From Martinezella rhizogenes (GTDB lineage Bacteria; Pseudomonadota; Alphaproteobacteria; Rhizobiales; Rhizobiaceae): a stretch of 64,000 nt of DNA. Below are positions 37,228 through 46,174 of this stretch, in pieces (the first letter of the stretch is position 1; every line of letters begins with the position of its first letter). The notes beneath the pieces are model-generated. The model saw only the letters and a program-made list of their open reading frames with translations, made no database searches and was not told the DNA's origin. Location: assembly GCF_000799715.1 (NCBI RefSeq), contig NZ_JUHG01000019.1, positions 124,001-188,000 on the forward strand, given 5' to 3'. Both the position numbers and the translations under genes were made by a program.

Positions 37228-38016
37228 GTGTCGAAGAAGACTATAGGGTTCGTCGGGACCGGCACGATCACCGAAGCGATGGTACGCGGCCTGCTGGCCG
37301 AACCCGCCTACGTTTCAACAATCCATGTTTCTCCACGGAATGCGGAGATTGCGACAAGGCTCGCAGCCGATTTCAGGTCCATCGTGATCGCGCCGGACAA
37401 CCAAGCCGTGATCGACAGCTCTGACATGGTATGTCTGGCGATACGTCCGCAGATCGCCGAGGATGTCATTCGAGCGCTGAAATTCAGGCCCAACCAATCT
37501 GTACTCAGCGTGATCGCAGCGACCGATCGCGGCACCCTACAGGAATGGATCCAGACGGATGTTCATCTTATCCAGGCTATTCCTCTGCCGTTCGTCGCGA
37601 ACCGGCAGGGCGTCACGGCGATCTATCCTCCCGATGCTGAAGTGGCGGATCTGTTCGACACGCTTGGCCGGGCCGTTCAATGCGCTTCGAATAAGGAATA
37701 CGATCTCCTCGCGGCGGCAAGCGCGCTGATGTCGACCTACTTCGGCTTCATGGCGTTCTCGGCAGGGTGGCTGGAGGCGAACGGCCTCGAAAGATCCAAG
37801 GGGCAGGTATATCTGTCGGCGCTGTTTCACAGTCTTGCCCAACGTGCCGATCGTCCGGACGTGAGCTCGTTTGAGGAACTGAGCACGGGATTCGCGACCG
37901 TGGGCGGTCTGAACGAACAGGTTCTGTCGCACTTCGGGGATAACGGCGGCGGCGAAGCTCTTAAGTCCGCCCTCGATTCAGTTCTTGCCCGCATCGAAGG
38001 CCCCAGCTCCCGCTAG
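37228..38016 (+). CDS. ProC-like pyrroline-carboxylate reductase
   Basis: A 262-residue member of the pyrroline-5-carboxylate reductase family with a Rossmann start (IGFVGTGTITEAM) and C-terminal helical dimer domain. GTG start 37228, three bases after the GntR stop. The true housekeeping proC is expected elsewhere, so here it may reduce a cyclic imine of the hydroxyproline or proline-analogue pathway. That function is inference. Confidence 0.75.
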   Translation: MSKKTIGFVGTGTITEAMVRGLLAEPAYVSTIHVSPRNAEIATRLAADFRSIVIAPDNQAVIDSSDMVCLAIRPQIAEDVIRALKFRPNQSVLSVIAATDRGTLQEWIQTDVHLIQAIPLPFVANRQGVTAIYPPDAEVADLFDTLGRAVQCASNKEYDLLAAASALMSTYFGFMAFSAGWLEANGLERSKGQVYLSALFHSLAQRADRPDVSSFEELSTGFATVGGLNEQVLSHFGDNGGGEALKSALDSVLARIEGPSSR

Positions 38017-38041
38017 CAGTGTCTCGACAGCGGTGATGGAA

Positions 38042-38236
38042 CTAGAATGTTGGGGGCGTGCAGGCGCTGATCACCTCGCATGGGACAGGCCCGACGCAGC
38101 GGAAGCGGTGCGGGCGGCGGCTCTCGAAATAGTAGGCGTCGCCTGGCCCAAGGATTCGACGTTCGTCGTCGACGGTGACCTCTAGCCTTCCGGATAGCAC
38201 GACGCCGCGCTCCTCGCCTTCATGGACGAGAGGGAC
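38042..38236 (-). pseudogene. Cupin-domain regulator fragment, 5' part lost
   Basis: The reverse strand reads PLVHEGEERGVVLSGRLEV, then ILGPGDAYYFES and PHRFRC, to a TAG at 38042-38044. This is the C-terminal cupin of XRE-cupin regulators (PuuR type). The frame breaks at an IS-like end (GGGACTGTGTTGCA, 38232-38245), so the DNA-binding half has been lost. Confidence 0.65.
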
Positions 38237-38560
38237 TGTGTTGCATGGGTCAGATTTTGGGTGAGATAACCCTACCCGCGAAATTTTTCATGCAACGCGC
38301 TTGAACTTTGGACGGCCAAGTTCCGTCATCCGGTTGAGAACACGAACGCCGATCTTTGCTTCTGTCTGTTGATTGTAGAAGTTCCGCGCCTTGAGCCTCA
38401 GTCCGATCACAGTCTTCCATCGGCCCATCTGGGTCTCGATCCGGCTGCGTTGAGTGTAGCCGGTGGATTTCTGCCAGGCTGTCAGGCCATTGGTTTCGAT
38501 TTCGGCGACATGGCGGTCGCGTACCGTTGGGTCAAGTGCCGATTGCGGGCCTTGACCGGC
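38236..38560 (-). mobile_element. IS5-family transposase remnant
   Basis: On the reverse strand 38288-38545 encodes the C-terminus of an IS5-type transposase: RDRHVAEIE, STGYTQRSRIETQMGRWKT, IGVRVLNRM. The N-terminal two thirds are absent. The left edge carries a GACTGTGTTGCA end. It separates the cupin fragment from the frameshifted secreted protein. Confidence 0.7.
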
Positions 38561-38575
38561 GCACCACCACACGGA

Positions 38576-39849
38576 TCAGCTTTGAGGGCAGCGCAGCCAA
38601 TAGCGTTTGAAGGCGGACGGCCCACTGTCGTAGGAAGGAGGCTCACCCCATGTGTTCTTCGGGCTTTCGACAAGCGTATCATCGTCGATCGGAACAAGCG
38701 TAACCGGCAACGCTGCTGACAACGCCGTTTGGCGATACCAGCCGATGGCAGTCTGTTGAAGGCGTTTGGCGACTGCGTCGCCTTCCGCGGCAGGTGGAAT
38801 GCGCAAACGCTCTGGATGTTCTTTAACCTCGACCATTGGATCGTGGAGCGCTACTCGCATGAGCTCGCCGTCACCGGCGAGCCGTAACTCGAACTCATCC
38901 TGCGAAGCCGGTACGGGGCGGTCGTGCTCTGAAGCCATGTCGGTGACATGGGCAGTCAGGATCGGCAGAGGCTGATGGTTCGCTTGCATGTCGACACGAC
39001 GGATTTGGCACAGTTCGGCGACGGTCTTGTCTCGTACCTTGGATTTGGCGAGTTCGTCGACCAAGGTCCAACTCCCCTGCATCTTGCTGACAAATGGAAC
39101 AGATCCATCGGAACTGTAGGACAAAAACCCAGCTTGCTTAGCCATTGTCTTTACGATCGTGTTCACGATCTGGATATTCTGCGCACTTCTCGCACCGTCC
39201 TTGGGCTCACCAGGACACCGCACCCAGTAGCTTGCGCTTGATGGAACCGCTGGGTTCTGAAAACCAATGACATCTTCATTCAACGGAAAAGCCACACCTT
39301 GCTGAACACTCCTCTGCATGACCAAGCCACGCTGAAGTTTCGCAAGATCTGCATCCGGAGAATTGTCAAGGCCGAGAGCCCGCATCTCGTCTTGAACACT
39401 GGCGATCCAATAAAACGCTGCCCCGACAGATAGCCGCAATTCAAACCGCCTGGAGCCTTCCCTGCCGATCCGACCTTCAAAGATCGGATAAGCCGGATCC
39501 GTCTGCTTGATGCTAACCCGGTTGAACGAGCACCACTGCTTTAGTTTGTCCGCGGGTATATCGCCCGCAAAAGCCTCCGACGACAACATGGTCCAGTCGC
39601 CGGGCAGGATCTTGATGAGAGTTTGCGGGTTCAGATCCGCCCCAAGCCGAATGCCCGCATCAGCGCGTCTGTGGCGGATTGTACTCTTTCGCCGACGGTT
39701 CCCGGGCCAGCCTTTATTGGCGAGGCGGGTGCGTTCTGCGCCCGTAGCGACGATGATCCGATCGCGAAGCAAACAAGTCCAACCAGGACGCCAAGCGTGA
39801 TGCGCCCCTGCTTCCGATCATAAGATTTGCAACTAGCTTTCGGCGACAT
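38576..39849 (-). pseudogene. Secreted protein of unknown function, frameshifted
   Basis: Two reverse frames join to one protein. The first (from 39849) has a signal peptide (LGVLVGLVCFAIGSSSLRA, about residues 19-37) and ends at RAFGLGRI-stop. The other frame continues directly with ADLNPQTLIKILPGDW and runs about 340 residues to 38576. One extra G in the GGGG run (39640-39643) would join them, so a one-base deletion or sequencing error is likely. The long part has no family I recognise. Confidence 0.55.
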
Positions 39850-40260
39850 GTCTCAATCCATCATTGCAATGATGGCGAGTGATAGCTCCCGGGCATTAAT
39901 AGTTCAGCCTACTCGCTCGTCAAATTCGAATAACTTTCCGAGTGCGGCAATCGGCACTCTTGAAGAGATCTGAACCGACGACCCGTTGTTGCAAGGGGCC
40001 ATCCGTCTAATTTTCCTCAGGAGCGGCCATCAGCTTTGCCTAGATGGAATGACCGCTTTGGGGCCGACGGCAGACTGTCCGCGATGAAATGAAAACGCGC
40101 GGATAGCGGACTTTTCCTAAGCCAAAAAGTCCGCTATCCGGAGATCCAGAAGATTAGGCGGGAGTAGACGCGCTCCGCGTTGATTTGAACTGTTGAGCGC
40201 TTCCCGCACGCATTCGACACAGAAGCGGGTGGTCTCCGTCGTGCCGTATCTGTCCCCGAC
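39850..40260. other. Intergenic region with long perfect dyad, 410 bp
   Basis: No gene recognised. It holds the inverted repeat at 40100-40140. The rest shows nothing I can name. Confidence 0.4.
40100..40140. repeat. Perfect 16-bp inverted repeat
   Basis: CGGATAGCGGACTTTT (40100-40115) pairs perfectly with AAAAGTCCGCTATCCG (40125-40140) across a nine-base loop. A palindromic extragenic element, a terminator of the minus-strand NmrA-like gene, or a regulator site are all possible. Confidence 0.6.
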
Positions 40261-41133
40261 TTACGCCTTGGCGGCGTTCTGCGCGGCCTCGAAGACTTCG
40301 CGTGCGGACGTCGTACCCGCTACGTGCTCAGTATCCTCGGCTCCGAGGTCCATCCATCCCGCGTTCACGGCCTCAAACATTTCTTCGGCAGGTCCGGTGC
40401 GGCCCTTCGGGATGCCGAACTGCTCGAACGCTTCCGCCCACCCTGCACGCGGGACTGCAAAGGCTTTCACGTCGAGTTTCAGGACTTCACCCAATTGCGC
40501 CGCGACTTCATCCGCGCTGACCATCGAACCAAGCTCGATGACGCGCTGTCCTGACCAGGCTGGCCCGGTCAAAAGGGTTGCGACCTCCGCACCGATGTCG
40601 TTCGTCGCGACCATGGTCGATTTCCGATCTGTCGGATTATAGTAGACCGGTAGCATACCACCTTGGGCGACGTGCAAGCCGTAGAGGAAGTTTTCGAAGA
40701 ATCCGCCTGCGCGCACAAATGCGGTTGGCGATATCAGGTCGCGAAACCCTTGCTCCAGAAGTGATAGCGCCGTGATCATCCCGAGCCCGCTAGTCCTGTT
40801 CGCACCCATCGATGAAAGCGCTACCACTCGCGGCGGCGCTGCCTTGGTGAGTGCTGCGACATAGTTCGCAATCACGCCCTTTGCTTCTTTGTAGTCAGAT
40901 GAAGGCGCCCATACAGAAGGCAACATAACAAACGCGCCTTCAACGCCTTTGAGCGCCTGCTCGATGGCTTCCGAGTCATTCCAATCGCCGTCCACCAGCT
41001 CCACGCCTTGGGCCGCCCAATTAGCCGCCTTTTCGCGATCGCGGACGAGCGCGCGTACCTTCTTGCCTTGTGCCAACAGATGTTCTGCGGTGGCACCGCC
41101 GACTTTTCCGGTAATTCCCATCACCAAAAACAT
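40261..41133 (-). CDS. NmrA-like NAD(P)-binding protein
   Basis: A 290-residue atypical SDR with a GITGKVGG nucleotide loop at residues 6-13 and ALSSMGANRTSGLG near 105. It lacks a clear YxxxK catalytic pair, as in NmrA/quinone-reductase-like redox sensors. AGGAGA precedes the start. It follows the DoxX-like gene on the same strand, and both are divergent from a LysR gene. Confidence 0.8.
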   Translation of the reverse strand: MFLVMGITGKVGGATAEHLLAQGKKVRALVRDREKAANWAAQGVELVDGDWNDSEAIEQALKGVEGAFVMLPSVWAPSSDYKEAKGVIANYVAALTKAAPPRVVALSSMGANRTSGLGMITALSLLEQGFRDLISPTAFVRAGGFFENFLYGLHVAQGGMLPVYYNPTDRKSTMVATNDIGAEVATLLTGPAWSGQRVIELGSMVSADEVAAQLGEVLKLDVKAFAVPRAGWAEAFEQFGIPKGRTGPAEEMFEAVNAGWMDLGAEDTEHVAGTTSAREVFEAAQNAAKA

Positions 41134-41179
41134 GCGTTTTCTCCTGATATTTAGGGACAGATCAATGCCCCCTGTTGCT

Positions 41180-41602
41180 TCAATGGATGAGCGGTAAAAT
41201 GGCCCGGATACGGGGATCGCGCAGATAGAGGCCGCCCCAAGTCATCGCGCCCAGAGCCAAGGAAATGATTTGCGGCGGCGACCCCAACTCACCGATGCGA
41301 ACATGGGCGCAGATCGCGCCTCCCAGAAAGCCAGTCACCAGGATCGCACCGAGGACGGTGGTGGCCGGAATGGCGTAGAGGATGGCGCAGGCGAGTATGA
41401 TCGGACCCACGACGCGGGTCAGGTCCATCGCGAACCCGGTTTCCTGCAACATGCTCGCGATCTGTGCCGGCGCGAAAAGCTGAATAGTCCCATCCGCCAC
41501 CAGAGCGGCAACGACAAACGCGCTCATTATCCGGCCAGCCCACAGGGCGCGCTGCAAGGTCATGGTTTCAGGCAACTGATGCAGATTCATAGTTTTTGAC
41601 AC
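41180..41602 (-). CDS. DoxX-like membrane protein
   Basis: A 140-residue protein with four hydrophobic helices (about 24-45, 70-90, 92-110, 115-135) of DoxX-like type. GTG start at 41602 with GGAGA ahead. Such proteins often travel with redox or electrophile-response genes, as here with the NmrA-like gene and the LysR regulator. Confidence 0.65.
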   Translation of the reverse strand: MSKTMNLHQLPETMTLQRALWAGRIMSAFVVAALVADGTIQLFAPAQIASMLQETGFAMDLTRVVGPIILACAILYAIPATTVLGAILVTGFLGGAICAHVRIGELGSPPQIISLALGAMTWGGLYLRDPRIRAILPLIH

Positions 41603-41651
41603 TTGTCGTTCTCCGATGAGATCATCTGATTTCGAAGGCTACTGTGTCTCT

Positions 41652-41670
41652 TGGATATGATAAACATCCA
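41652..41670. promoter_or_regulatory. Dyad TGGATATGATAAACATCCA, candidate LysR box
   Basis: Inverted half-sites TGGAT and ATCCA with nine bases between, centred 60 bases before the LysR gene and 59 before the divergent DoxX-like gene. Position and shape fit a LysR-type operator. Confidence 0.5.
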
Positions 41671-41720
41671 GGAATAGAACCAACTGCTCTCTCCAAGGCG
41701 AACAATACCGAGGCACGAAA

Positions 41721-42626
41721 ATGCAGAATCTCGAACCCATCCTGATTTTCATAACGGTCGCGGAAATGGGGAGCTTCACCCGAGCAGCCGATAGCCTAGG
41801 CATACAAAAGGGGAGGGCCTCAACGGCGGTCCGGAAGCTGGAAGAAGATGTCGGTGTCAGGCTCCTGCACCGGACGACGCGCAGCGTGCAGTTGACGGAA
41901 GATGGACGCGCATTTCATGCCCGTGCCCGCAATCTGCTTGCTGAGGTCGATGACCTACACTCGATGTTCGCAGGCGATAGCGTAGCACTTCGCGGGCGTT
42001 TACGGGTCGATCTTCCGACCGAGGTGGCGCGCACAACGATCGTGCCGGCGCTGCCGGACTTCATGGCGGCTCACCCCGAACTGGAGCTGGAGATATCGAG
42101 TACGGATCGGCAAGTTGATCTGGTTCAAGAAGGGTTCGACTGTGTATTACGCCTTGGACCCATCAGGGACGAGACGCTGATTGCGCGCCCGCTGGGCCTG
42201 CTGCGCATGGTCAACGCTGCCAGTCCCGCCTATCTGGCGCGCTATGGCGTCCCTCGATCGCTAGAAGATCTCCAGCGCCAGGGGCATCGGACAATTCATT
42301 TTTCGACGATGCTAGGCGCAAGACCCTATGGATGGGAATATCCGGACGGCGACAGCTACGCGACGCTTCAGTTGCCAGGCGCGCTACACGTCAACAGCGC
42401 GCAGACCTACGACGCCGCTGCCCTCGCCGGCCTTGGCCTGATTCAGGCACCGCTCATAGGGATTGGCCAATATTTTGAGAGTGGAGCGCTTGTGGAGATC
42501 ATACCCGATTTTCGTCGCCGTGCGATCCCGGTGTCCCTCGTCGTAGCACATCGGAGCAACCTGTCGCGCCGAGTCCGGGCATTCATGAAATGGATCGAAG
42601 ATGTGCTGACGCCGTATCTGGAATAG
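41721..42626 (+). CDS. LysR-family transcriptional regulator
   Basis: A 301-residue LysR protein of the one-domain effector type common beside oxidoreductases. HTH at about residues 16-40 (GSFTRAADSLGIQKGRASTA) and an effector domain from about 90. It is divergent from the DoxX-like/NmrA-like pair, which it probably controls. Confidence 0.9.
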   Translation: MQNLEPILIFITVAEMGSFTRAADSLGIQKGRASTAVRKLEEDVGVRLLHRTTRSVQLTEDGRAFHARARNLLAEVDDLHSMFAGDSVALRGRLRVDLPTEVARTTIVPALPDFMAAHPELELEISSTDRQVDLVQEGFDCVLRLGPIRDETLIARPLGLLRMVNAASPAYLARYGVPRSLEDLQRQGHRTIHFSTMLGARPYGWEYPDGDSYATLQLPGALHVNSAQTYDAAALAGLGLIQAPLIGIGQYFESGALVEIIPDFRRRAIPVSLVVAHRSNLSRRVRAFMKWIEDVLTPYLE

Positions 42627-42882
42627 AAGGCCGTTTTCGGGACGACTCACTTTGCTCGGGAACGGCGAGGATGAGGGCGCGAAGCCGCCGTTGAGCTTTA
42701 ACCCCAATCGGCACTGGGCACTGTGCCGGACGGACTTCTTGGTCTTGATGGGATGTGAACCTACGACCACATCGTTTCAATCACTGCAATAACGGCGATT
42801 TTGAAATGACCGATCCGTCGAGAAAATCATACCTCGCGCAGCCTTGCGGCCCCCGGACGTTGCGAGAATAACCAACCAGACC

Positions 42883-44667
42883 TCAACTTTTCCCGGAGAC
42901 CATAAGGCACAGGATCGTAAACATGACCTGCGCGGCAATCTGTGCCGTGTTTGTTGTCGTATCATATTGAGGTGCGACCTCGACGACGTCGCCACCGACG
43001 AAATTAATGCCCTGCAGCCCTCGCAACAATCGCAGCACATCGGCCGGTAAGAGCCCGCCGACTTCGGGAGTGCCGGTTCCAGGCGCAAATCCGGGATCCA
43101 CACTGTCTATGTCGAATGACAGGTAGGTCGGTCCATCGCCGACGATCTGACGGGCTTTCTCGATCACGGCGGCCATTCCCACGTCCGCCACCTCCTCAGC
43201 GTGAATCATGGTCATTCCGCTGTCATAGGAAAATTCCCAGAGATACTCTGCCCCTCCGCGGATGCCGATCTGGATGGTGCGCTCCGGATCCAGAACGCCA
43301 TCGAGAACGGCCAGCCTGAACGGGCCGCCGTGCTGGAACTTTGCGCCCTCATAGGGACCTGCCGTGTCGCAATGCGCGTCGATATGGATCATGCCGACAG
43401 GCCGCTTCTCTCCCACCGCCTTGAGGATGGATGCACTGATCGAATGATCTCCGCCGACGGAAAGTGGTCGGACACCGGCGCCAACAAGCCGTTTGTAGAA
43501 GGTTTCGATATCCTGATGACACAGCGCCAGATCAAACCGGCTCTTCATCGGGACATCGCCGATGTCGGCGATCTGAGCCATGGAGAACGGCGCGCATTTG
43601 AGCACATGGTCGTAAGGCCCGATACGCTCGATGGTTCTGACCGCGCGCGGCCCGAAGCGGCTACCATTTCGGTTGGTCACACCGAGGTCCATGGGAACCC
43701 CGAGCAGAGCGATGTCGATACCACCGAAATCCGGCAGGTCCTGCGCATCTGGACGGCACGGCGCGTCCAGAAACGTCGGGATGCCGGCAAAAGGCCATTT
43801 TCGGCGATCGCTTCCTTTGAACTGGCCGCGGGCGACTGCTGCAAAGGCCGGATCGAAGATATCACCGCCGGCGGCGTCGGCATATTTCATTCTCAACGCT
43901 TCGAGTTTTGCGGGGTCGGTCATCGGAATACCTTTCGTAATGGAGGGATGGGCCGCGTCGAGATAGGCGTTGGCAATTGTGCGCATGCGTTCGCGCGACA
44001 TCGGCGCGCCGTGGCCGCCATAGGCAACGGAAATATCGAGATCCCGCAGCCGGTGCATAGTCTTCCGGTAGGCAGATTTGTCGCAGCCGGGCAGATCGTC
44101 GACCAATGTGCCGTCATAGATTGCATCGCCGCTGAAAAAGATGCCTGACGCTTCGTCAAGCAAACCAATCGATCCGGGGGAATGCCCCGGCAGGTGCAAG
44201 ACCTTGTATGAAGGACCACCGATATCAATGGTGTCGCTCTCGCCAAGAACCCTGCCGAGCGGAGCCGGGCGGATCTCGTAGGCGCCCTGGTCGAAAGATG
44301 GCACCGGCTTTTGTTCCACAGCTTGGGGCAACTCACGAAACAGATGTGCCAGCGTGACAGCATCCTCCATTCCCGCGAAACCGTCAGCCTCGGCGGCAGG
44401 GCCGAGCCGATGTTCGAACTCGTGGAACGAGCCGATATGGTCCGCATGGACATGGGTCGCTAGCCCAATGACCGGCTTTCCGGTCTCGATATTGAGGAAG
44501 GGACGCAGCGGAGCGAGGCCCATTCCAAAATCAATGATCAGATCAGTATCCTTGCCGATGACATGGAAAAGGTTGGCCCGGAAAAACCGGTGCACATGCG
44601 GTTCCCAGATGCGCCGGATCCCATCGGTGAGTTGTTCTGCACAAAACCAGTGTGTTCGTTCGGTCAT
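42883..44667 (-). CDS. Metallo-beta-lactamase/ureohydrolase fusion
   Basis: One open frame of 594 residues. Residues 1-248 form a metallo-beta-lactamase-fold hydrolase with HVHADH at 72-77 and HLPGHSPGS near 158. Residues 249-594 form an agmatinase/arginase-family ureohydrolase with GGDHS at 405-409, DAHCD at 430-434 and SFDIDSVDP at 517-525, the metal ligands. The join has no stop, but an ATG at 43923 behind GAAAGG could start the second half alone. Ureohydrolases split a guanidino group to urea. Substrate unknown; an ABC importer is encoded upstream. Confidence 0.8.
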   Translation of the reverse strand: MTERTHWFCAEQLTDGIRRIWEPHVHRFFRANLFHVIGKDTDLIIDFGMGLAPLRPFLNIETGKPVIGLATHVHADHIGSFHEFEHRLGPAAEADGFAGMEDAVTLAHLFRELPQAVEQKPVPSFDQGAYEIRPAPLGRVLGESDTIDIGGPSYKVLHLPGHSPGSIGLLDEASGIFFSGDAIYDGTLVDDLPGCDKSAYRKTMHRLRDLDISVAYGGHGAPMSRERMRTIANAYLDAAHPSITKGIPMTDPAKLEALRMKYADAAGGDIFDPAFAAVARGQFKGSDRRKWPFAGIPTFLDAPCRPDAQDLPDFGGIDIALLGVPMDLGVTNRNGSRFGPRAVRTIERIGPYDHVLKCAPFSMAQIADIGDVPMKSRFDLALCHQDIETFYKRLVGAGVRPLSVGGDHSISASILKAVGEKRPVGMIHIDAHCDTAGPYEGAKFQHGGPFRLAVLDGVLDPERTIQIGIRGGAEYLWEFSYDSGMTMIHAEEVADVGMAAVIEKARQIVGDGPTYLSFDIDSVDPGFAPGTGTPEVGGLLPADVLRLLRGLQGINFVGGDVVEVAPQYDTTTNTAQIAAQVMFTILCLMVSGKS

Positions 44668-44677
44668 TTTTTGCCGA

Positions 44678-45445
44678 TCAATGGAGGAGATTGCTGAGAA
44701 AGCGTTTTGTCCGCTCATGCGAAGGCGAGCCGAACAATGTGTCGGGCGCTCCTTTCTCAATGACCCTGCCCTCGTCCATGAAAACGACTTCGCTTGCGAC
44801 CTGACGCGCAAATCCCATCTCATGGGTGACGCAGATCATCGTCATCCCGTCTTCGGCGAGCCCAACCATCGTATCGAGCACCTCCTTGACCATTTCCGGG
44901 TCGAGCGCCGACGTGGGCTCGTCGAACAACATGATGCCCGGCGTCATGCAAAGCGCACGGGCAATGGCAACGCGTTGCTGCTGACCACCGGAAAGTTCGC
45001 CCGGGTAACGATGGGCCTTTTCGGGGATGCGCACGCGTTCCAGAAAAGCCATCGCAATGTCCACCGCTTCCGACACCGGGCGCTTGCGGACCCAGCGCTG
45101 CGCCAGCGTGCAATTTTGAAGAACGGTCAGATGGGGAAAGAGATTGAAGTGTTGGAACACCATCCCGACATCCCGGCGCACATGGTCTATTTTCGAAGTA
45201 TCGTCAGTCAGTTCGACCCCGTTGACGATGATCCTGCCGCTCTGGTGTGTTTCCAGACGGTTGATGCATCGGATCAGTGTCGATTTCCCGGACCCTGACG
45301 GGCCGCATATAACAACTCGCTCCCCCTGCCCAACCGCCAGCGAGACATCGTGCAGGACATGATAAGTGCCGTAAGATTTGTTGACGTTCGACAGTTCGAC
45401 AGCCGACGGCCGTTGCGCATCGGGCGACAGGAATGCCTCGATCAT
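44678..45445 (-). CDS. Polar amino acid ABC transporter ATPase
   Basis: A 255-residue ATPase with Walker A GPSGSGKST near residue 50, signature LSGGQQQR near 157 and Walker B IMLFDEPTSALD. GlnQ type. Ends ten bases before the fusion gene and belongs to the same operon as the permease and binding protein. Confidence 0.95.
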   Translation of the reverse strand: MIEAFLSPDAQRPSAVELSNVNKSYGTYHVLHDVSLAVGQGERVVICGPSGSGKSTLIRCINRLETHQSGRIIVNGVELTDDTSKIDHVRRDVGMVFQHFNLFPHLTVLQNCTLAQRWVRKRPVSEAVDIAMAFLERVRIPEKAHRYPGELSGGQQQRVAIARALCMTPGIMLFDEPTSALDPEMVKEVLDTMVGLAEDGMTMICVTHEMGFARQVASEVVFMDEGRVIEKGAPDTLFGSPSHERTKRFLSNLLH

Positions 45446-45486
45446 GGGTGTTCCTCGCTAGGCGTAAGGGGAATGATGAGCGGCTT

Positions 45487-46164
45487 CTAGCGGTGGCCTT
45501 TCGAGAGGGCACGCTCGATGCGGGACTGAAGAACGGTCAAGACCGAGACCATTGCCATGTAGTAGACGAGTGCCGCGCCGTACCATTCGAGGAAGCGGAA
45601 GCTCGTTGCGATGGCGAACTGCGTGATCGTCATCAGTTCTTTTAGGGAAATCACGGTTGCAAGGGACGTAGCCTTCAAAAGCGATATGAATTCGTTGACC
45701 AATGCAGGCATGGCAATCCGCAGGGCCTGGGGTAGCGTAACCAGCAAGAAGATCTGCCAGTTATGCAAGCCGAGTGCTGCGGCGCCCTCCTTCTGGCCTT
45801 TGCCCACAGCATTGAAAGCACTCCGCAGGATCTCAGAGAGATAGGCGATCTGGATGAGCGTCAGGGCAAGGAACGCCGCAAAGAAAGGCGTGAACCAGCC
45901 ACCCCGGAAGATTGGTGATATTTGCGGTAGTCCGTTCCAGACGAAGAGCAGGATCAACAGGGCCGGAGCACCACGAAACAGCCAGACGTAAGCCCCAATG
46001 AAAAAGCGCAACAGCTTACTTTTGGAACCGGCAGCGGAACCGAACGCCATCCCCAGCATCAGCGAAACGCCCATGACCAAGAGGGAGAGCACAACCGTCA
46101 GCATAGCCCCTTTCGCAAGGGGCCAGCCGAAGAGGGCGGAGAGGAAGAGGTTAAAATCGAACAT
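45487..46164 (-). CDS. Polar amino acid ABC transporter permease
   Basis: A 225-residue permease with about five helices and an EAA loop at AALGLHNWQIFLLVTLPQA (about residue 135). ATG 46164 begins at MFDFN; a longer frame has no signal. Only one permease gene is present, so the channel may be a homodimer. Confidence 0.9.
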   Translation of the reverse strand: MFDFNLFLSALFGWPLAKGAMLTVVLSLLVMGVSLMLGMAFGSAAGSKSKLLRFFIGAYVWLFRGAPALLILLFVWNGLPQISPIFRGGWFTPFFAAFLALTLIQIAYLSEILRSAFNAVGKGQKEGAAALGLHNWQIFLLVTLPQALRIAMPALVNEFISLLKATSLATVISLKELMTITQFAIATSFRFLEWYGAALVYYMAMVSVLTVLQSRIERALSKGHR

Positions 46165-46174
46165 TGCACCGCCC

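Noticed and set aside
38369..38719. Plus-strand frame across the IS5 remnant and secreted protein end
   Set aside because: Shadow of the minus-strand transposase fragment and has no start signal.
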